From Agapetus fuscipes (Eukaryota > Arthropoda > Insecta > Trichoptera > Glossosomatidae), in NCBI GenBank assembly GCA_951799405.1, contig OX637339.1:6076001-6140000 (forward strand): DNA of 64,000 nt, read 5' to 3'. Below, one piece after another: positions 22,218-34,372 of the stretch. Position 1 is the stretch's first letter, and every line of letters starts with the position of its first letter. A model generated the notes under the pieces. The model was not told where the DNA came from, did no database searches, and worked only from the letters and a program-made list of their open reading frames with translations. A program made the translations under genes and the position numbers.

Positions 22218-25165
22218 ATGTTTAACTTCGAAGATAATATTCTTGATAAAAAAATGAACATTGATGAACGGGTTTTTGATTCGATCAATGACATAAACAT
22301 AAATTTACATAAATCCGCCAATACGTTATTATTATTTCATATGAACATAAGAAGCATCGAAAAAAAATTTAGCGAATTTGTACTAACATTAAAATCATTA
22401 AAATGTTCACCGGATGTTATAGTGTTAACGGAGACGCATAGCGCAGGTGAATTGAACTATAATATCCCTGACTATAGCTACTTCACAACACTAAACAAAA
22501 TTAATAAGAATAGCGGCGTATCATTATTTCTATCACAAAAATGTAAAATGATTAGTTTTAAAGAAATAAATGACATAAAATATACTAATATACTTAATAT
22601 TGAAATCAAGGTACAAAACGAGATATTTAATATTTTTGCCATATATCGAACCCATGCAACAGTCTTATCCCAGTTTGTTAACGAATTAAAAAGCGTATTA
22701 ATTAGAAATAAAAACAAAAGATCTATTATTGTAGGCGATATCAACTTAAATATAGCGAATGATTATTCATCGAACGATAAAGACAACTACTTAAATATGC
22801 TCGCCGAATTAAACTTCTTATCTTGTATAAATTCTTACACTAGAAACATCAAAAATCAAAGACCTTCGTGTATTGACCACATATTTACAAATATTCCGGA
22901 ATATCATAATATAATATCCGCAGTCATACATACAAACATTACTGACCATTATTCTTGTATTTTAAAATACAAATTAGATATTCCAAGTAAAATAAATGAT
23001 ACAACACAAAAAAACTTAAAAACCATGTTTCTACACCTAGACATTTTAAAAAATAAACTACAAAATGAAAATTGGTCAGAAGTATATAAATGTAGTGATG
23101 TAAATGAAAGCAACAATTTATTTAACATGAAATTAACTGAAATCATTAATGAGTCAACAAAGAACATAAACAGAACAAAATCTAAGTATAAACCTATCAA
23201 AGCATGGATCACCCACGGCCTAATAGTTTCAATAAGACATAAGCAAACACTTTACAAAATAACCACTAAAAGACCAAACGATGAAAGCATATACAAACAC
23301 TATAAGTTGTACAAAAAAAAGCTCACGTATTTAATAAAAACCACTAAAGAAAAATATTATGAAAAAAAGTTAGGAAACACCGAAAATGATAACAAAAGAG
23401 TGTGGAAGGTAATAAATGAGATAATTGATAAAAAAAACAAAAAACCAATGTTATAAATGAAATCACATATGAAAACACAAAAATAAGCTGCGAATCAAAA
23501 CCCACTAAAGTTGCAAACATTTTTAACAATTATTTTGTTAATGTAGGAAAAAATCTTGCTAAACTGATACAAACAAACACAGTCACAATGCCAACAATAA
23601 AAACAAACACAAACAAAATTGAAATCCTTAACAGCTCTACTGAACAGGAAGTTGAAAAAATTATTGACAATATGAAAGGAGGATCAACTCCAGGATTTGA
23701 TGGCATAACTATCGATACACTAAAACACATTAAAAAAGAAATTTCAAAACCACTAATGTACATTATAAATAAAAGTTTTGAGACTGGAAAATTTCCAAAT
23801 ATATATAAAAAATCCATAATAATTCCAATATTTAAATCTGGTGAACAGGATGATATAACAAATTACAGACCTATCTCTATAATATCAAACATAGCTAAAA
23901 TATTTGAAAAAATAGTTAAAAGAAGAATCAACGCATATATAAAAAGCAATAATATAATAAATGAAAACCAGTTTGGTTTTATGGAAAATAGAAGCACACA
24001 AGATGCAATTGCTAAATTAACTAGCTATGTACTGAATGCATTGGACAAATCTCGTAAATGTATCGGTATATTCATAGATTTAAAAAAAGCTTTTGACAGC
24101 ATATCTCATTACAAATTGACTTCAAAATTAGAAAGTATCGGTTTCCAAGGCAGGACACTCGAGTGGATAACAAGCTATCTATATCAAAGACCTCAAGTTG
24201 TCAAAATAAATGAGGTGTACAGCCAAATAGAAACTAGTAATTTCGGAATACCACAGGGCACAGTATTAGGCCCTTTATTATTTATATTATATGTCAATGA
24301 TGTATTTACACTGAAACTAAACGGAAAAATAATATCCTATGCCGATGATACAGTTATTATCATCGAAGATACAAATTGGAATAGTGTCACCAATAAAGCA
24401 AATGTTGACATTGACAATTTAAAGCACTGGTTCGACGTGAATTTGTTAACACTCAACAGCGAAAAAACTTACATTGTCCCGTTCTCTATTAATGAAAATA
24501 AATTAAATCTAAATTTAAACGTATTTATTCATCAACAAAATAAATGTAATAAAACGAATTGTAATCTAACCTGCTCAATACTAAAGCAAACAGATACTAC
24601 AAGATATTTAGGCGTTGACATAGATAGTAAATTAAAATGGAAAGAACATACTAGTAAACTGATAAAACGAATCAGAAAGTGCATATACACATTTATAAGA
24701 CTTAGAAATATACTCGGAATAGATAACTTAAGAAGAGTTTACTACGCAATTGTGCAATCTATATTACAGTACGGCATTATAGGATGGGGAGGGTCATACT
24801 TAAACACATTAAACCCTGTAAAAATAATTAAAAAATTAATCATTAAGATAATATTAAAAAAACCATTGAATTACCCGACTGAATTAGTATTTAAAATATT
24901 TAAAGTTCCCTCAGTAGATATCATTTTTAAAAAAAACGCCATATTGCAAATATTAAAGGAAAAACAACAATTAAAATTAGAAACAAATCATTCAACAAGA
25001 TACAAACATAACCTCAAAATGTCAAAATTTGACACAAAACATTATCAAAATAGCTTCATTTATGTTGGTGTAACAAACTTTAATAAATTACCGACTGAAC
25101 TAAAAAATATAAAAGATTATCATGTATTTAAAAATAAACTTAAAAAACATTTCGAAAAATATTAG
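22218..25165 (+). pseudogene. LINE ORF2 (endonuclease-reverse transcriptase), one frameshift
   Basis: The first part (22218-23456) is an exonuclease-endonuclease-phosphatase domain with HMNIRSI, LTETHS, VGDINLNI, SCIDHIF and TDHYS, the usual catalytic residues. The frame stops at 23454-23456; the +2 frame is open across the junction and runs to 25165, so one indel in the A-runs at about 23430-23444 separates the halves. The second part has the RT motifs YRPISIISNIAKIFEK, NQFGF, DLKKAFDSISH, GIPQGTVLGPLLF and catalytic YADDT, then the thumb (TRYLGVDIDSKLKW). No RNase H or restriction-like domain is seen. A possible sequencing homopolymer error cannot be excluded. Confidence 0.9.
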
Positions 25166-25623
25166 ATTTGTATACCACTTGATATTATTGCCTGTGCCTT
25201 GTATTGTTTTTTTGTCATTAGTAGACCTCTATAAATCATATGTATGTATGTTTTTATTTTATTATACTTTGGTACCTACTTGCCTATATTATCTATGTTT
25301 ATATATTTGCTTTTGTTTATTATACAGTTTTTTTCTTATTTTAATTTGATTTCTCCACATATCAGATCTCTTCACACTGAAAATACACATCATAAGTATT
25401 TGACTTAAGTGTATGAAGTAACTTAAATAAATTTCTAGTTTATAATTTAAATATATTAAATAACTGAAATAAATTTGTTATTACTATTGACTAAATTAAT
25501 TGTGAATCCCTCACCACACACAAGAGCTTTGACTCTTTTTGGTGAGGTATAGCATATAAAACAATTGAATATTATGTAATAGAAATAAGTTTAAAAAATG
25601 TAATGTATGTACTTAAAATGTCT

Positions 25624-25655
<32 letters not shown>

Positions 25656-25854
25656 TGGTGCGCAAATCTCCAAGAAGTGTAATGAATTTTAATTTGTAAA
25701 AAGTTGATCATTAATTCACTCTCTAGCTGGCATTGAATAGTAAATTTCTTTGAAAGACAATGACTACATTATTTCACCCCTAGGCGATCCATGCGCATAA
25801 TTCTGTAATTCAGTTCTATTGTACATGATGTAACTTGTGATTGAACATTTCCAG

Positions 25855-25966
25855 GCTGAGCAGGACGCCACAGTGAGTGAGGCGAGCCCGCACATAGCTA
25901 ACATAGGACGGATGGTGGAGGACATGGAGAACAAAATTAGGAACACCCTCAATGAAATATACTTTG
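25855..25966 (+). CDS. cpb: F-actin capping protein subunit beta, exon 4
   Basis: Residues 197-233 plus one base: [38 protein letters not shown]. This is the helix 5 region that packs against the alpha subunit. Acceptor TTTCCAG, donor TTTG|GTGAGA in phase 1. It lies about 200 bp downstream of the poly(A) tail of the intronic LINE, so the insertion came close to the splice acceptor without disturbing it. Confidence 0.96.
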
Positions 25967-26394
25967 GTGAGACTACATTTCTGTTATCAATACCAACTCC
26001 ATCATTTTCATGCTTCCCTACCTCTTGTGGAATATTCAGCAAAGATTTCATATAGAATTACAGGGTGTTGAATATCTGCACTGCATTTATATTTTTAGAT
26101 AAAAAATTCATTTTTTAATTTTCTCCCAGCAAAAAAATCACCCATTTCAATAAATTAAATATGAATTTTAAGGGTTTAAGTAGAACCATTTTATGGATCC
26201 ATAATTTCAATGATCAGAAGCGCTATTCTGCTAAATTCCTTACATTTTGGATATCAATCCAAGTCAGAGCTTGCTAGCGCTTGCGAAAGAACTCCACAGA
26301 TAAAAAATCACAGTCCACCTTATTTTTGGACAGGAATCATTATCTCGTCGCCTTAAGGTCGTAAGGAATTCAGCAGAATAATAATATTAGGAGG

Positions 26395-26690
26395 ATTTAT
26401 TTGGTGAGTGCTGTTTTTGTGTGAATCACACCTCAAGAGCCCTCTGCGAGCTTGGTCATCGCGGTTGGATGCGCCAATTCTTAAGCAAGACCCAGTTGGT
26501 GTAATAAGGCGGAATAGACCTTAGGCGACCGGTCTTTGGTAAAGGCAGGTTAATGTAATAATTATTAATAATAAACAAAGCGCAAATTTAAAAAACGAAA
26601 TATTGTTTTGTGCTCCGCTGGGATTCAAACCCACTACCTTCCAATCACGAGTACGAAGTGTTAACCACTGGACTACGGACAAGTCAAGAA
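26395..26690 (-). mobile_element. SINE family C
   Basis: Reverse complete copy in the last cpb intron: TTTGGTGAGTGCTGTTTTTG tail, GGGATTCAAACCCACTACC B-box complement. Confidence 0.75.
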
Positions 26691-26752
26691 TAGCTCTTGA
26701 GATCCATTTTGTGATCAATGTGATAATATTGTACATGTGTTGTGTGTTGCAG

Positions 26753-26883
26753 GCAAGACCAAAGACATAGTGAATGGGCTGCGCTCGTCGGTGGCACTGA
26801 AGGAGCAGCAGCGGCAGGTGGCGCTGAGGCAGGACCTGGCGCAGGCCCTGCAGAGGAGGCACGCCGCCCGCCCCGCTGACTGA
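26753..26883 (+). CDS. cpb: F-actin capping protein subunit beta, last coding exon
   Basis: Residues 234-276 and the stop: KTKDIVNGLRSSVALKEQQ..., then an Arg/Ala-rich amphipathic tail ending AARPAD. The tail corresponds to the beta 'tentacle', the mobile helix that inserts between actin protomers at the barbed end; it is more alanine/arginine-rich than the fly sequence. Acceptor GTTGCAG, stop TGA at 26881-26883. Exons 2-5 with a lone initiator Met give 276 residues, the length I recall for insect cpb. The 3' UTR runs into a family B SINE from about 27.1 kb; several AATAAA motifs follow but none can be chosen. Confidence 0.96.
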
Positions 26884-27010
26884 GTCCCTGCTGGCCCCGC
26901 CCCCACCCCACACACCCTGCCCGACCTGTACCTCCCCCTCCATGACCTCTCTCCCAACTGACACACCCTCACCTCTTATCCCTGTATTCAATAATACTCT
27001 ACGTACACTT

Positions 27011-27105
27011 TCTACAGGCCTTTTCAGACTCAACACATTCTGCATGGATTACCAGACTAACTGTTCGAAAGCTCTCATGCATTTCCATAATCCGCTGACT
27101 TTCGA
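27011..27105. repeat. Family J repeat (GGCCATTTCAGTCC-like), copy in cpb 3' UTR
   Basis: CCTTTTCAGACTCAACACATTCTGC followed by ATTACCAGACTAACTGTTCG and AAGCTCTCATGCAT; reverse complement of the block at 44.9-45.03 kb. Confidence 0.55.
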
Positions 27106-27107
27106 AA

Positions 27108-27425
27108 GTCCGGTCGATAACTCAGTTGGTAGAGTGCTTGCATTCCATACAGTGAGTTCGGGTTCGAATCCCACTGAGGGTGTCAGAAATGATTTCCCGT
27201 TTCAGTGTTTATTTCAAACCCCAAAATTAAATACCGGCAAGGTTTACTCAGCCTTCACAAGAAATGAATATTAGCCCCCTCGGGAGCTGGGAAACCCCCC
27301 CCACTTCAACTGTAATGGTTGGTGTTACCTGTAAAAATAAGTAGGCTCCACTCACCACATGCGAAACCCATCGAGGATAACACGGCTAGAAGTTATACCA
27401 TATGTGTAGCTTAGTTGCGTTGCGA
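27108..27425 (+). mobile_element. SINE family B, complete, in cpb 3' UTR
   Basis: GTCCGGTCGATAACTCAGTT head, GGGTTCGAATCCCACTGAGG, body, and end CACATGCGAAACCC...GTGTAGCTTAGTTGCG. The most complete B copy. Confidence 0.8.
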
Positions 27426-28106
27426 CCTATTGCTGGATAGAAAAAAACTGGGCAGAATGAGTTGTGTGAAATGGCTGTTAGGCCTCACTATTGCTTTGAA
27501 TGGTTTTTATTTATGGGTATGTTGCCTAAATAAAAACCATTCTAAGCGCTGGTGTGGCCTAAGGGAAGTGTTTGTAGGATTGTTGAATGAGGGGATTTAT
27601 CTCTTTCTCCAACGACGCTACAGCCCTATTCTCAAATTCCTGTTGTCCTTTGCGGCCTTCCTCCAATAGACCACCTCCTTCTCCAAGCTGTGTAGCATCT
27701 CTCCTCCATCTTTTCACTGCAGCCGGAGTCTCTACGTCAGTCTCCTTCTGAACAATCTGGCATTCTCTGTACACAGCAAGCTCATCTCAATGCAATTTTA
27801 TACGACGCTGTGCAGTTCATTGTTGAATTTGATTCCCAATTTTATGAGTCCAATAAAACCCTTCTTTGGTTGCCCTTGATTCTAAACTATTCAAATAAAA
27901 TGAAAACAATTGTTTTGGTTGATAACACCTTTATTCTCTTTTCACAATCCTTTAGTGTCTATCCAGTCACAAAGTGTATGGGATCGCTTGGGAAACCACA
28001 CCAGAGTGTGTGTGGAAGCTAACACATATTCCCTTACAATGCGGGGTTGTTTGAAATCTTATCCTTCAGATTACTGGCAACATAAGAGGGTTTTTTTTCT
28101 GTTTAA

Positions 28107-28489
28107 CCCTTTCAGACCTGACCATATTTCTAGATAAAAAAAAATAATTTTTTAGAGTGGATTTCTTTATTTATATTTTTTTTTAAAATTTCCAATCTTT
28201 TTTTTTTTTTTAGTGTTAAAATTATAGATTTTTTTTTTTTCAATTTACCTTGAAAATTGACGATTTTGAGGGGAAAAATTGTCAGAGTTGAAACGCAAGC
28301 CGGCTTGACAGTTGACAGACGTTATGGCGGTTAAAATGCAGGCAAGAAACATAAAGAAAAAATATAATGCTGTAAGCAAGAATACCAGCTAGCAAATAAA
28401 AAAAACCCCAAGCCTCTATGAGTTTTGTACCTACCATGATAAAATTTTGAAATCTGTGTATGTTTAAACATACCCACGGTCTGAAAGGG
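28107..28489 (-). mobile_element. TTAA-flanked MITE, piggyBac type (383 bp)
   Basis: TTAA at 28103-28106 and 28490-28493 encloses a 383-bp element with perfect 12-bp ends CCCTTTCAGACC / GGTCTGAAAGGG. No coding capacity; T-rich interior. Positions about 28210-28378, reversed, match 54160-54330, the segment just upstream of a piggyBac-like N-terminal exon, so the MITE looks like an internally deleted derivative of that piggyBac family, keeping its 5' leader. Confidence 0.9.
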
Positions 28490-28493
28490 TTAA

Positions 28494-31400
28494 CCTAAAA
28501 ACCACCCATTTTCTATCTTGCCAAAGGATGTGTTTTATACCCAATATTGCATAATAAAATGTATAGACTGTTTCTGTATTGTTTACTTTGTGTTGTGGGT
28601 GTACATGGCCGGGCTACCACTATTTACATAATTTAATATTAGCTAGTTATAATAATAAATAATATTATCTGTAAATTCTTAACCTAAGTTTTTTTATTGG
28701 ACGTGTTAATTTAGAGACGAGCAAAATTGATAGGACTAAAAATTATTAATTTGCATCTGTTGAGTTGTCGGGTTGGTAATTAAAAATTAAAAGAGTATTA
28801 ATTTAAGGCTGCATTTTAATTGTTACTTTTACTGTGAACTCTTCTCTTGAAACATTATTAAAGAATATTGTTTGGACTGAATGATGTTGGCTTTTACAAA
28901 TGTCTGATACCCGTTGATACTTGCTATGGTATTTATTTAGTTTATTTCCAGATCACATCACACATATTATCAAGGTGTATGTTTAGAAGTATTTGACATC
29001 TACAGGAAACCATCCGTTATCCATGCATTTTCTGATCATCCATTGTCGCACAAAATGGCAGTAGTTCACTACACCGTACATAGATTTTTACAGATGCCCC
29101 TTGAGAAAGATGAATTTGATTTAGAAATCAAAAAATATTGTTCCTGCAAACCATGAAAGTTATGGTATAGAAATTTGTGTGCTTTTTACACTGCCAAAAT
29201 ATAATTTTAGTTTCTGAAAATATGCATCCTTATATATTGTACATGGATCGTAAGGAATGTGACAAAAAGTTATAACTACTGCCATCTTGTAACATGACAC
29301 TTTTGAAAATTTATCAAAGTTCATTATGGTCCGTGCACATCTGTACAGTGAATTTGTAATGAAATATGTGCGCTCTTTTTATGAGATCTCAAAGGGATGT
29401 ATGTTTTATTACATTCAATTAAATATTTTAGAAAAAATACTGGATTTGCAAATTATGAATACTAAAACCGAGCCCTGGATCGTACTTACATTTTTGGCAT
29501 AATTTCATTCAAAATTGATAAAAACAAAATGTCCAGCTCACTAGTGAAGCATTGGAGTTAAAAGTAACTTACTTACTTCCTGTTAAAATATTCACACTTC
29601 CATGACAATCCATGATTTCTCTGATGTCTTGACCTTCTCTGTTGTGGTCATCAGAGTATGATAGGTTGATGAGGAGGTACCTATGTAATTGGAGGCTTAT
29701 TTTATTTTGACAGCATTTGAAGAATTGTTGTTGATTACTGTTTTTATTTTTTATCTTTCTTGGCAAAATGCTACTTAAGATAATGCCAAGCTGATCAAAA
29801 GCATTGCATATAGTGTGTTTAGGTTTTGCCTTATGGTTCCTTTGTCGGCTGTCGTCCAATGATGTCCATTTTGCCTTTTACGAATTCCAAAGGGCTTACA
29901 ATTAATTTATTTTAAGTTATATTTTATGTAATTAATTCATTATGTCACATTAAGTATTAATAAATTACTAAAATCAATTATAAACTGGGTTTTATTATTG
30001 TTTCTCACTGCTGTAACTATTTTTTAGGCTAGATGAAATGGGGTAACATTTGAACTGCATGATTTCTCTATGAAAGCACAAATTTGTTGTAATCTGTCTA
30101 ATGAGAAATGTGAATGGACTTGGAACCAATTCCAAATAAACCAAATTGTGATGTCACATGGCAAGTTGCTTGGTCCTTTTGATGCCACGTCATGCATAAA
30201 CTTGTGATGTTTGCCCGCTGAGAAAAACATCTGTTTTCAAAATTTCTTGAGCGTTAATGACTATCTTGAATCAAAAGGTAAGATTAGAAGAAATATTTCT
30301 CATTGGTTTAGCATCGCCAAGGAAGAGCAGTCATCTTGATACAACAGGTAAAACCAATGACAACAATCTTCGGTGAAGAAGGTAACAGAAGAGTGGAAAT
30401 TTCAGAGAAAAGACTGCATTTTGGTCTTCCATTTTTATTTCACCATGATGGTTCATAAGTAAAACTGCCAGCACACGCGGCATATTAAATATTTACATGA
30501 AACTTAGAAAAAATAGTTAAAAGTAACACCAGCTTTCAAAAGTATTTACCTACTCACTTAAAATAGTTAAATCATTTTTGATGTACACTGCTTCAATAAA
30601 ATCAGACAAAAACTTCTCAAATTTACCTTCTGCATTAAAAAAATATCGGAATAACATTGAGTAGGCACCTACCATAAGACAACACAAATTTTAACTACAA
30701 AATTTGTCAAATTCAAAACTAATATTTTCTTACAAGGATTTTATTCCATTTTATCTGTTATCAAACGTATTGAGTATGAATAAGTCAAAAGAATTGAATT
30801 TTGAATAAGTAGGTACTTGTTATTCCAATATCATCGTATAATCTCAAAGTAGAGATTATTTTGGAAGGTTTTTGTCATTTTTTATTGAAACTGTCAACGT
30901 GGAGTAATAGAAAAAACTGCAGGAACTAATATTAGTAAGTAATAAAAAGATATTACAAATGCAAACAATTCATTGCTTTCCATTCTTTTTAATTTTAACT
31001 TCAGTCGTCGTAAACTGAATTCGGCCTTGGTTTAAAAAAACATTATTATTGCGCACATCTACCAACATTTAGAAAAATATTACTTGAGAATATTTGCAAT
31101 GCGTTTTTAGTTTAACATCTTACCAGGTGATAAAACAGAATGTTTCTAGAACATACGATAACAAATATTGCAAAAGGTTTTCACTTTCAAATTCTAAAAG
31201 ATTTACGCTAATATTTTTTTAAAACAAAAGTGAAAGTTCAAAAGAGAAACAGTTTGATTAACATGGAATTTGAAGTTAGTCGTGTTTCACAAATATAAAA
31301 GCAGAATCTACAATAATATAAGCTGGAAGTACGAGATGGCAGGCGCGAGCACTCTGTAGAAGCAGAGGTAAGCATTTCATTTTAAATCTAAAATTGAAAG

Positions 31401-33880
31401 TCTGTTTCAAGTCTAATCATTCACATAACTCATATTGATCATTCATGATTTTTTTGTTTCAGGAAGAAGCATCTTTTATTCTGGTAAGCATTTTCTTCTA
31501 CATAGTACACGCCCCTGCAAAATGGTAAATTAATTTATTCAGTCCACAGCTTTCTTCAATATAGATAAGGTACAATTTTTCAATAATCAAGAATCGTCCA
31601 ACATTCTAAGAAACAAGCAAGTGTTCAAGTTTCTGAGAGCCTCTTTCTTTGTGTTGGGAACATAGAATTCTTGCTATTGAGAAACTAGTGGTGTGTTGTA
31701 AAACATTACTAGCGCTTCACTCTTCGTTAAGCTTCCTCCGGAAATGCACATTATTCATTAAATAAAAGAAAAAATAACAAAAACAGGACATTGAGTTGCT
31801 AGTTACGTATTAAAGAACAAAGACACAAACCATTTTCATATATTTTTTTAATATAGCATGACATCAGCATAAAACAAGTCAAAAAAAGTTTGCATAAAAT
31901 ATCAACGCTCCATTACGTGTTTTTTTTTGTCATTCTTATTTAAAAAAATGTTTTTTTCTTCATTTTTATAAACTCTTCAATAACCCGTCACTTAGAATAT
32001 CATAATCCTGATAGTTCAACAACCACTTGTAAATGCGCCTTCAGCTGTTTCACTGGTTTTCAGAGCCGCTGCGGTCGTTGTGTTGACAGCAGCCCGAGAA
32101 GGAGCGGCTAACAGCAGCCCTCGCCGCGTCTCGTCACAACACTTTGTCACACATATTCACCAACTTCTAGGCTATGGAGTTACGCTAACAATTATTAAGT
32201 GGATAGTTACTTGCGAGTTAAAATAAGTTTAGTCTACAAGGCTTGTATGCCAAGTTGCCCCCCTTTCCCCGTTGCTCACGTGGCCGGACAAGACAGAGAG
32301 AGTAAGCAAAAGATGAAGTAGAGAATGTGTATCTGACAGTGCAGACAAAATTTCATTGCAATTTTACACTAACACTACCATAAAACAGCCAACTCACCAC
32401 TGACTTACTATCTTCGTCTATTTAGGTCCAAAGTCAATAATTTATTGCTGGCCATTCACGCTACGGTTTAACGGAGAGCTCTACCTGCGCAAACGACTCA
32501 AACAAAATCAAAAAAAAAAATTTTTGAGTGACATTGTACTGACATGCACTGTGGTCACTGCACAGGCAAAACTCTCTTGTAGGCCGTAGCATGTGTAGCG
32601 TGCATAAGGCTCAAAGACAGGTAAATTTGCGCAAAATTGAAATGCACATTGTTTATATATTCGTGTTTATTTTGGTTTTCATGTTTAATAGAATAATTGC
32701 ATGTTTTTTGCTCAATTTTACGTGCGTCCTTGATCCTTTTTGAATTCAGCTTTGAAATTCTTTACATTTGATACATAAATGCTGATCTACTCATTTACTA
32801 TGGAAAATCCAACAGTATTGGAGAGAAGACAACATACAGCAAATAGTATTTTGTCTTATTTCAGACATCAATTCTGTTTTGCGAAAAGGTCAGGTGTGTT
32901 CATCTGCAAGCATATATATTATTTTATCATTTTTAATGTTGATCATTTCCATAGAAAAAGTAGACTTGCTTATAAGCAGACCCATTTTCCAAATATACAT
33001 TTCAGGTTATAAAGAAAGAGAGAAAAAAAACTGCTCGTTTGTGTGTGCATGGTTTTACTTTGTGCATTCATTTACAAAATTGGTCTGCCGGAGATTGTGA
33101 AATAAATGAATGATTAAAAAAATGCATCTGTATAAATATTATTTATTTAAACTTAAAATATATTTCTGATGTTAATAATTATCATTCATTATTTTAGTTG
33201 CTTGGTTTGGGGCACAGCTGTTAGCACAGATGGCCCTGTCTGCCATTTTGTACAGCGCCGCCCCAAAAGCATTCAACTCAAATCATAGCGTTGACCAAGA
33301 ACTGTAATAAACAGCTAAACAACTCCTTTAATGAGCGTTTTACTTTTTGTACATTTGTGGGAAGCCGCTATGATTTTGAAAGTGAAGTTGAATACTCGGG
33401 GCTGAGGACAGAAGAGCATAAATGCAAAGAGCTCACACACATTCAGATCAGGGCTACCACACTCCTAAAGCATGTTCCACTTACAAGTCCTACTTTATTG
33501 CAGTCGACGGGAGTTTGCCTCCTCAGGCAGCAAGAGTACTGCCGCATGGAGAATGCATCTAAGTCTGTGTTGGGAGTCCTGGTGGGTGCTGCTGCGGGTT
33601 ATCTTGGGGGAATGACATTGACAATGATATAGTAACACACGAGGCTTCACAAGCCAACACTCACTTCCGCACACATTTACTCACATCTCCTCAATTATTT
33701 TTTTTATCATTTTTTATATTTTTTTCTTTTATAAAAGACCAGTCCATGTGTTGTATTATTATTATTTTTTTGTTGCTTTTCTTGTTTTTATTTTCTCATT
33801 ACAATAATGAATGTGTTATTGTTTTGTTTTTAGTTTGATTGTAGATGACAGTGTTCCCAAGGTGTCCCCCCCGGGTGGAG
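28494..33880. other. Convergent intergenic region cpb-eIF5A
   Basis: AT-rich; family G copy at 30.1 kb. Unrecognised ORFs at 29569-29859 (minus, basic, ends REIMDCHGSVNILTGSK) and 33291-33632 (plus, 113 aa, ending in a Gly/Ala-rich hydrophobic segment) are listed as not supported. A GC-richer patch at 32.04-32.15 kb is unexplained. Confidence 0.5.
30136..30245. repeat. Family G repeat
   Basis: TTGTGATGTCACATGGCAAGTTGC...TTGTGATGTTTGCCCGCTGAGAAAA; preserves start and end blocks. Confidence 0.6.
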
Positions 33881-33881
33881 T

Positions 33882-33953
33882 TTATTTGTCGAGAGCTGTA
33901 TTGGCCTTGATGGCAATAACGCACTCCTCGCCGCAGGACTTGAGCACGGTGCA
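33882..33953 (-). CDS. eIF5A: eIF5A, last coding exon
   Basis: Minus strand: acceptor TTTCAG, then CTVLKSCGEECVIAIKANTALDK and TAA (33884-33882). This is the invariant C-terminal strand and helix of eIF5A domain 2. It joins exon 2 in phase 0 (...GKELL|CTVLK). The 3' UTR lies to the left; a reverse-strand AATAAA (TTTATT on plus near 33.79 kb) is a reasonable poly(A) signal. The gene converges on cpb, leaving about 7 kb between the two stop codons. Confidence 0.95.
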   Translation of the reverse strand, partial: CTVLKSCGEECVIAIKANTALDK

Positions 33954-34045
33954 CTGAAACAAAGCACAACAATCAGCATTAACTCTCTGCTACTAAAAAT
34001 ACATTGGTGTTATTAGAGGATCTGAAATCAGCCAGGTAAGTCATC

Positions 34046-34372
34046 CCCCCAAGTGTAAAACATTGCGTAAATGAGGTCCACACGAGAATTGACACAAAAT
34101 TGTGACATCACCCGGATGGGATGCTAGGGAAAAGGGCATACAATTATTTGTTACTGGTTGCTAACAACGACAGTGCCATACAAGACTGACGTTTCCTTGG
34201 CGAGAAAATAAATCCAAATTAAAAAATGATCCAACCTCATTTCCCTCAATTATATAAATAGAAAAAAAATTTAGAAACTAATATCACTCACTAGGGGTGA
34301 TGTAGTATCTTCCATATATTTTTCTACTTACGCAATGGAGGGGAATTTCCACAATATTTTGTACACGAGGTT
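34046..34372. mobile_element. Palindromic MITE family F interrupted by a family G repeat
   Basis: CCCCCAAGTGTAAAACATTGCG at the left, ATCACTCACTAGGGGTGATG centre and ATTTTGTACACGAGG at the right. A family G unit (34096-34235) lies within, so G arrived later here. Confidence 0.6.
34096..34235. repeat. Family G repeat
   Basis: TTGTGACATCACCCGGATGGGATGCTAGGGAA, TTACTGGTTGCTAAC, CATACAAGACTGACGTTTCC, GGCGAGAAAA: the most complete unit, about 140 bp. Confidence 0.65.

Larger units (their letters stand above)
21010..25655 (+). mobile_element. Near full-length non-LTR retrotransposon in cpb intron
   Basis: Element in the same orientation as cpb: a GC-richer 5' leader (about 21010-21157), ORF1, ORF2, 3' UTR and a 26-nt poly(A) (25630-25655). 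Gene order gag-like ORF1 with zinc knuckles, then AP endonuclease plus reverse transcriptase, and a poly(A) tail fit the Jockey/CR1/Daphne-type LINEs; the exact clade needs a tree. The left end and target-site duplication are not resolved (AATGGT near 21004 may match AATGGT after the poly(A)). The two ORFs carry only one disabling change each, so the copy is young. Confidence 0.9.

Noticed and set aside
25630..25655. Poly(A) run as cpb processed-transcript evidence
   Set aside because: It is the tail of the LINE in the same orientation, not of cpb; exons continue downstream.
27559..27774. 71-residue minus ORF (VETPAAVKRWRRDATQLGEGG...)
   Set aside because: Resembles coding sequence by composition but is isolated downstream of cpb on the opposite strand with no partner exon; possibly a decayed transposon.
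29569..29859. 96-residue minus ORF in the cpb-eIF5A interval
   Set aside because: No recognised motif, AT-driven composition; left as unexplained.
33291..33632. 113-residue ORF ending in GVLVGAAAGYLGGMTLTMI
   Set aside because: Hydrophobic Gly/Ala end looks protein-like, but no start context, splice sites or family, and it lies just past the eIF5A 3' end.
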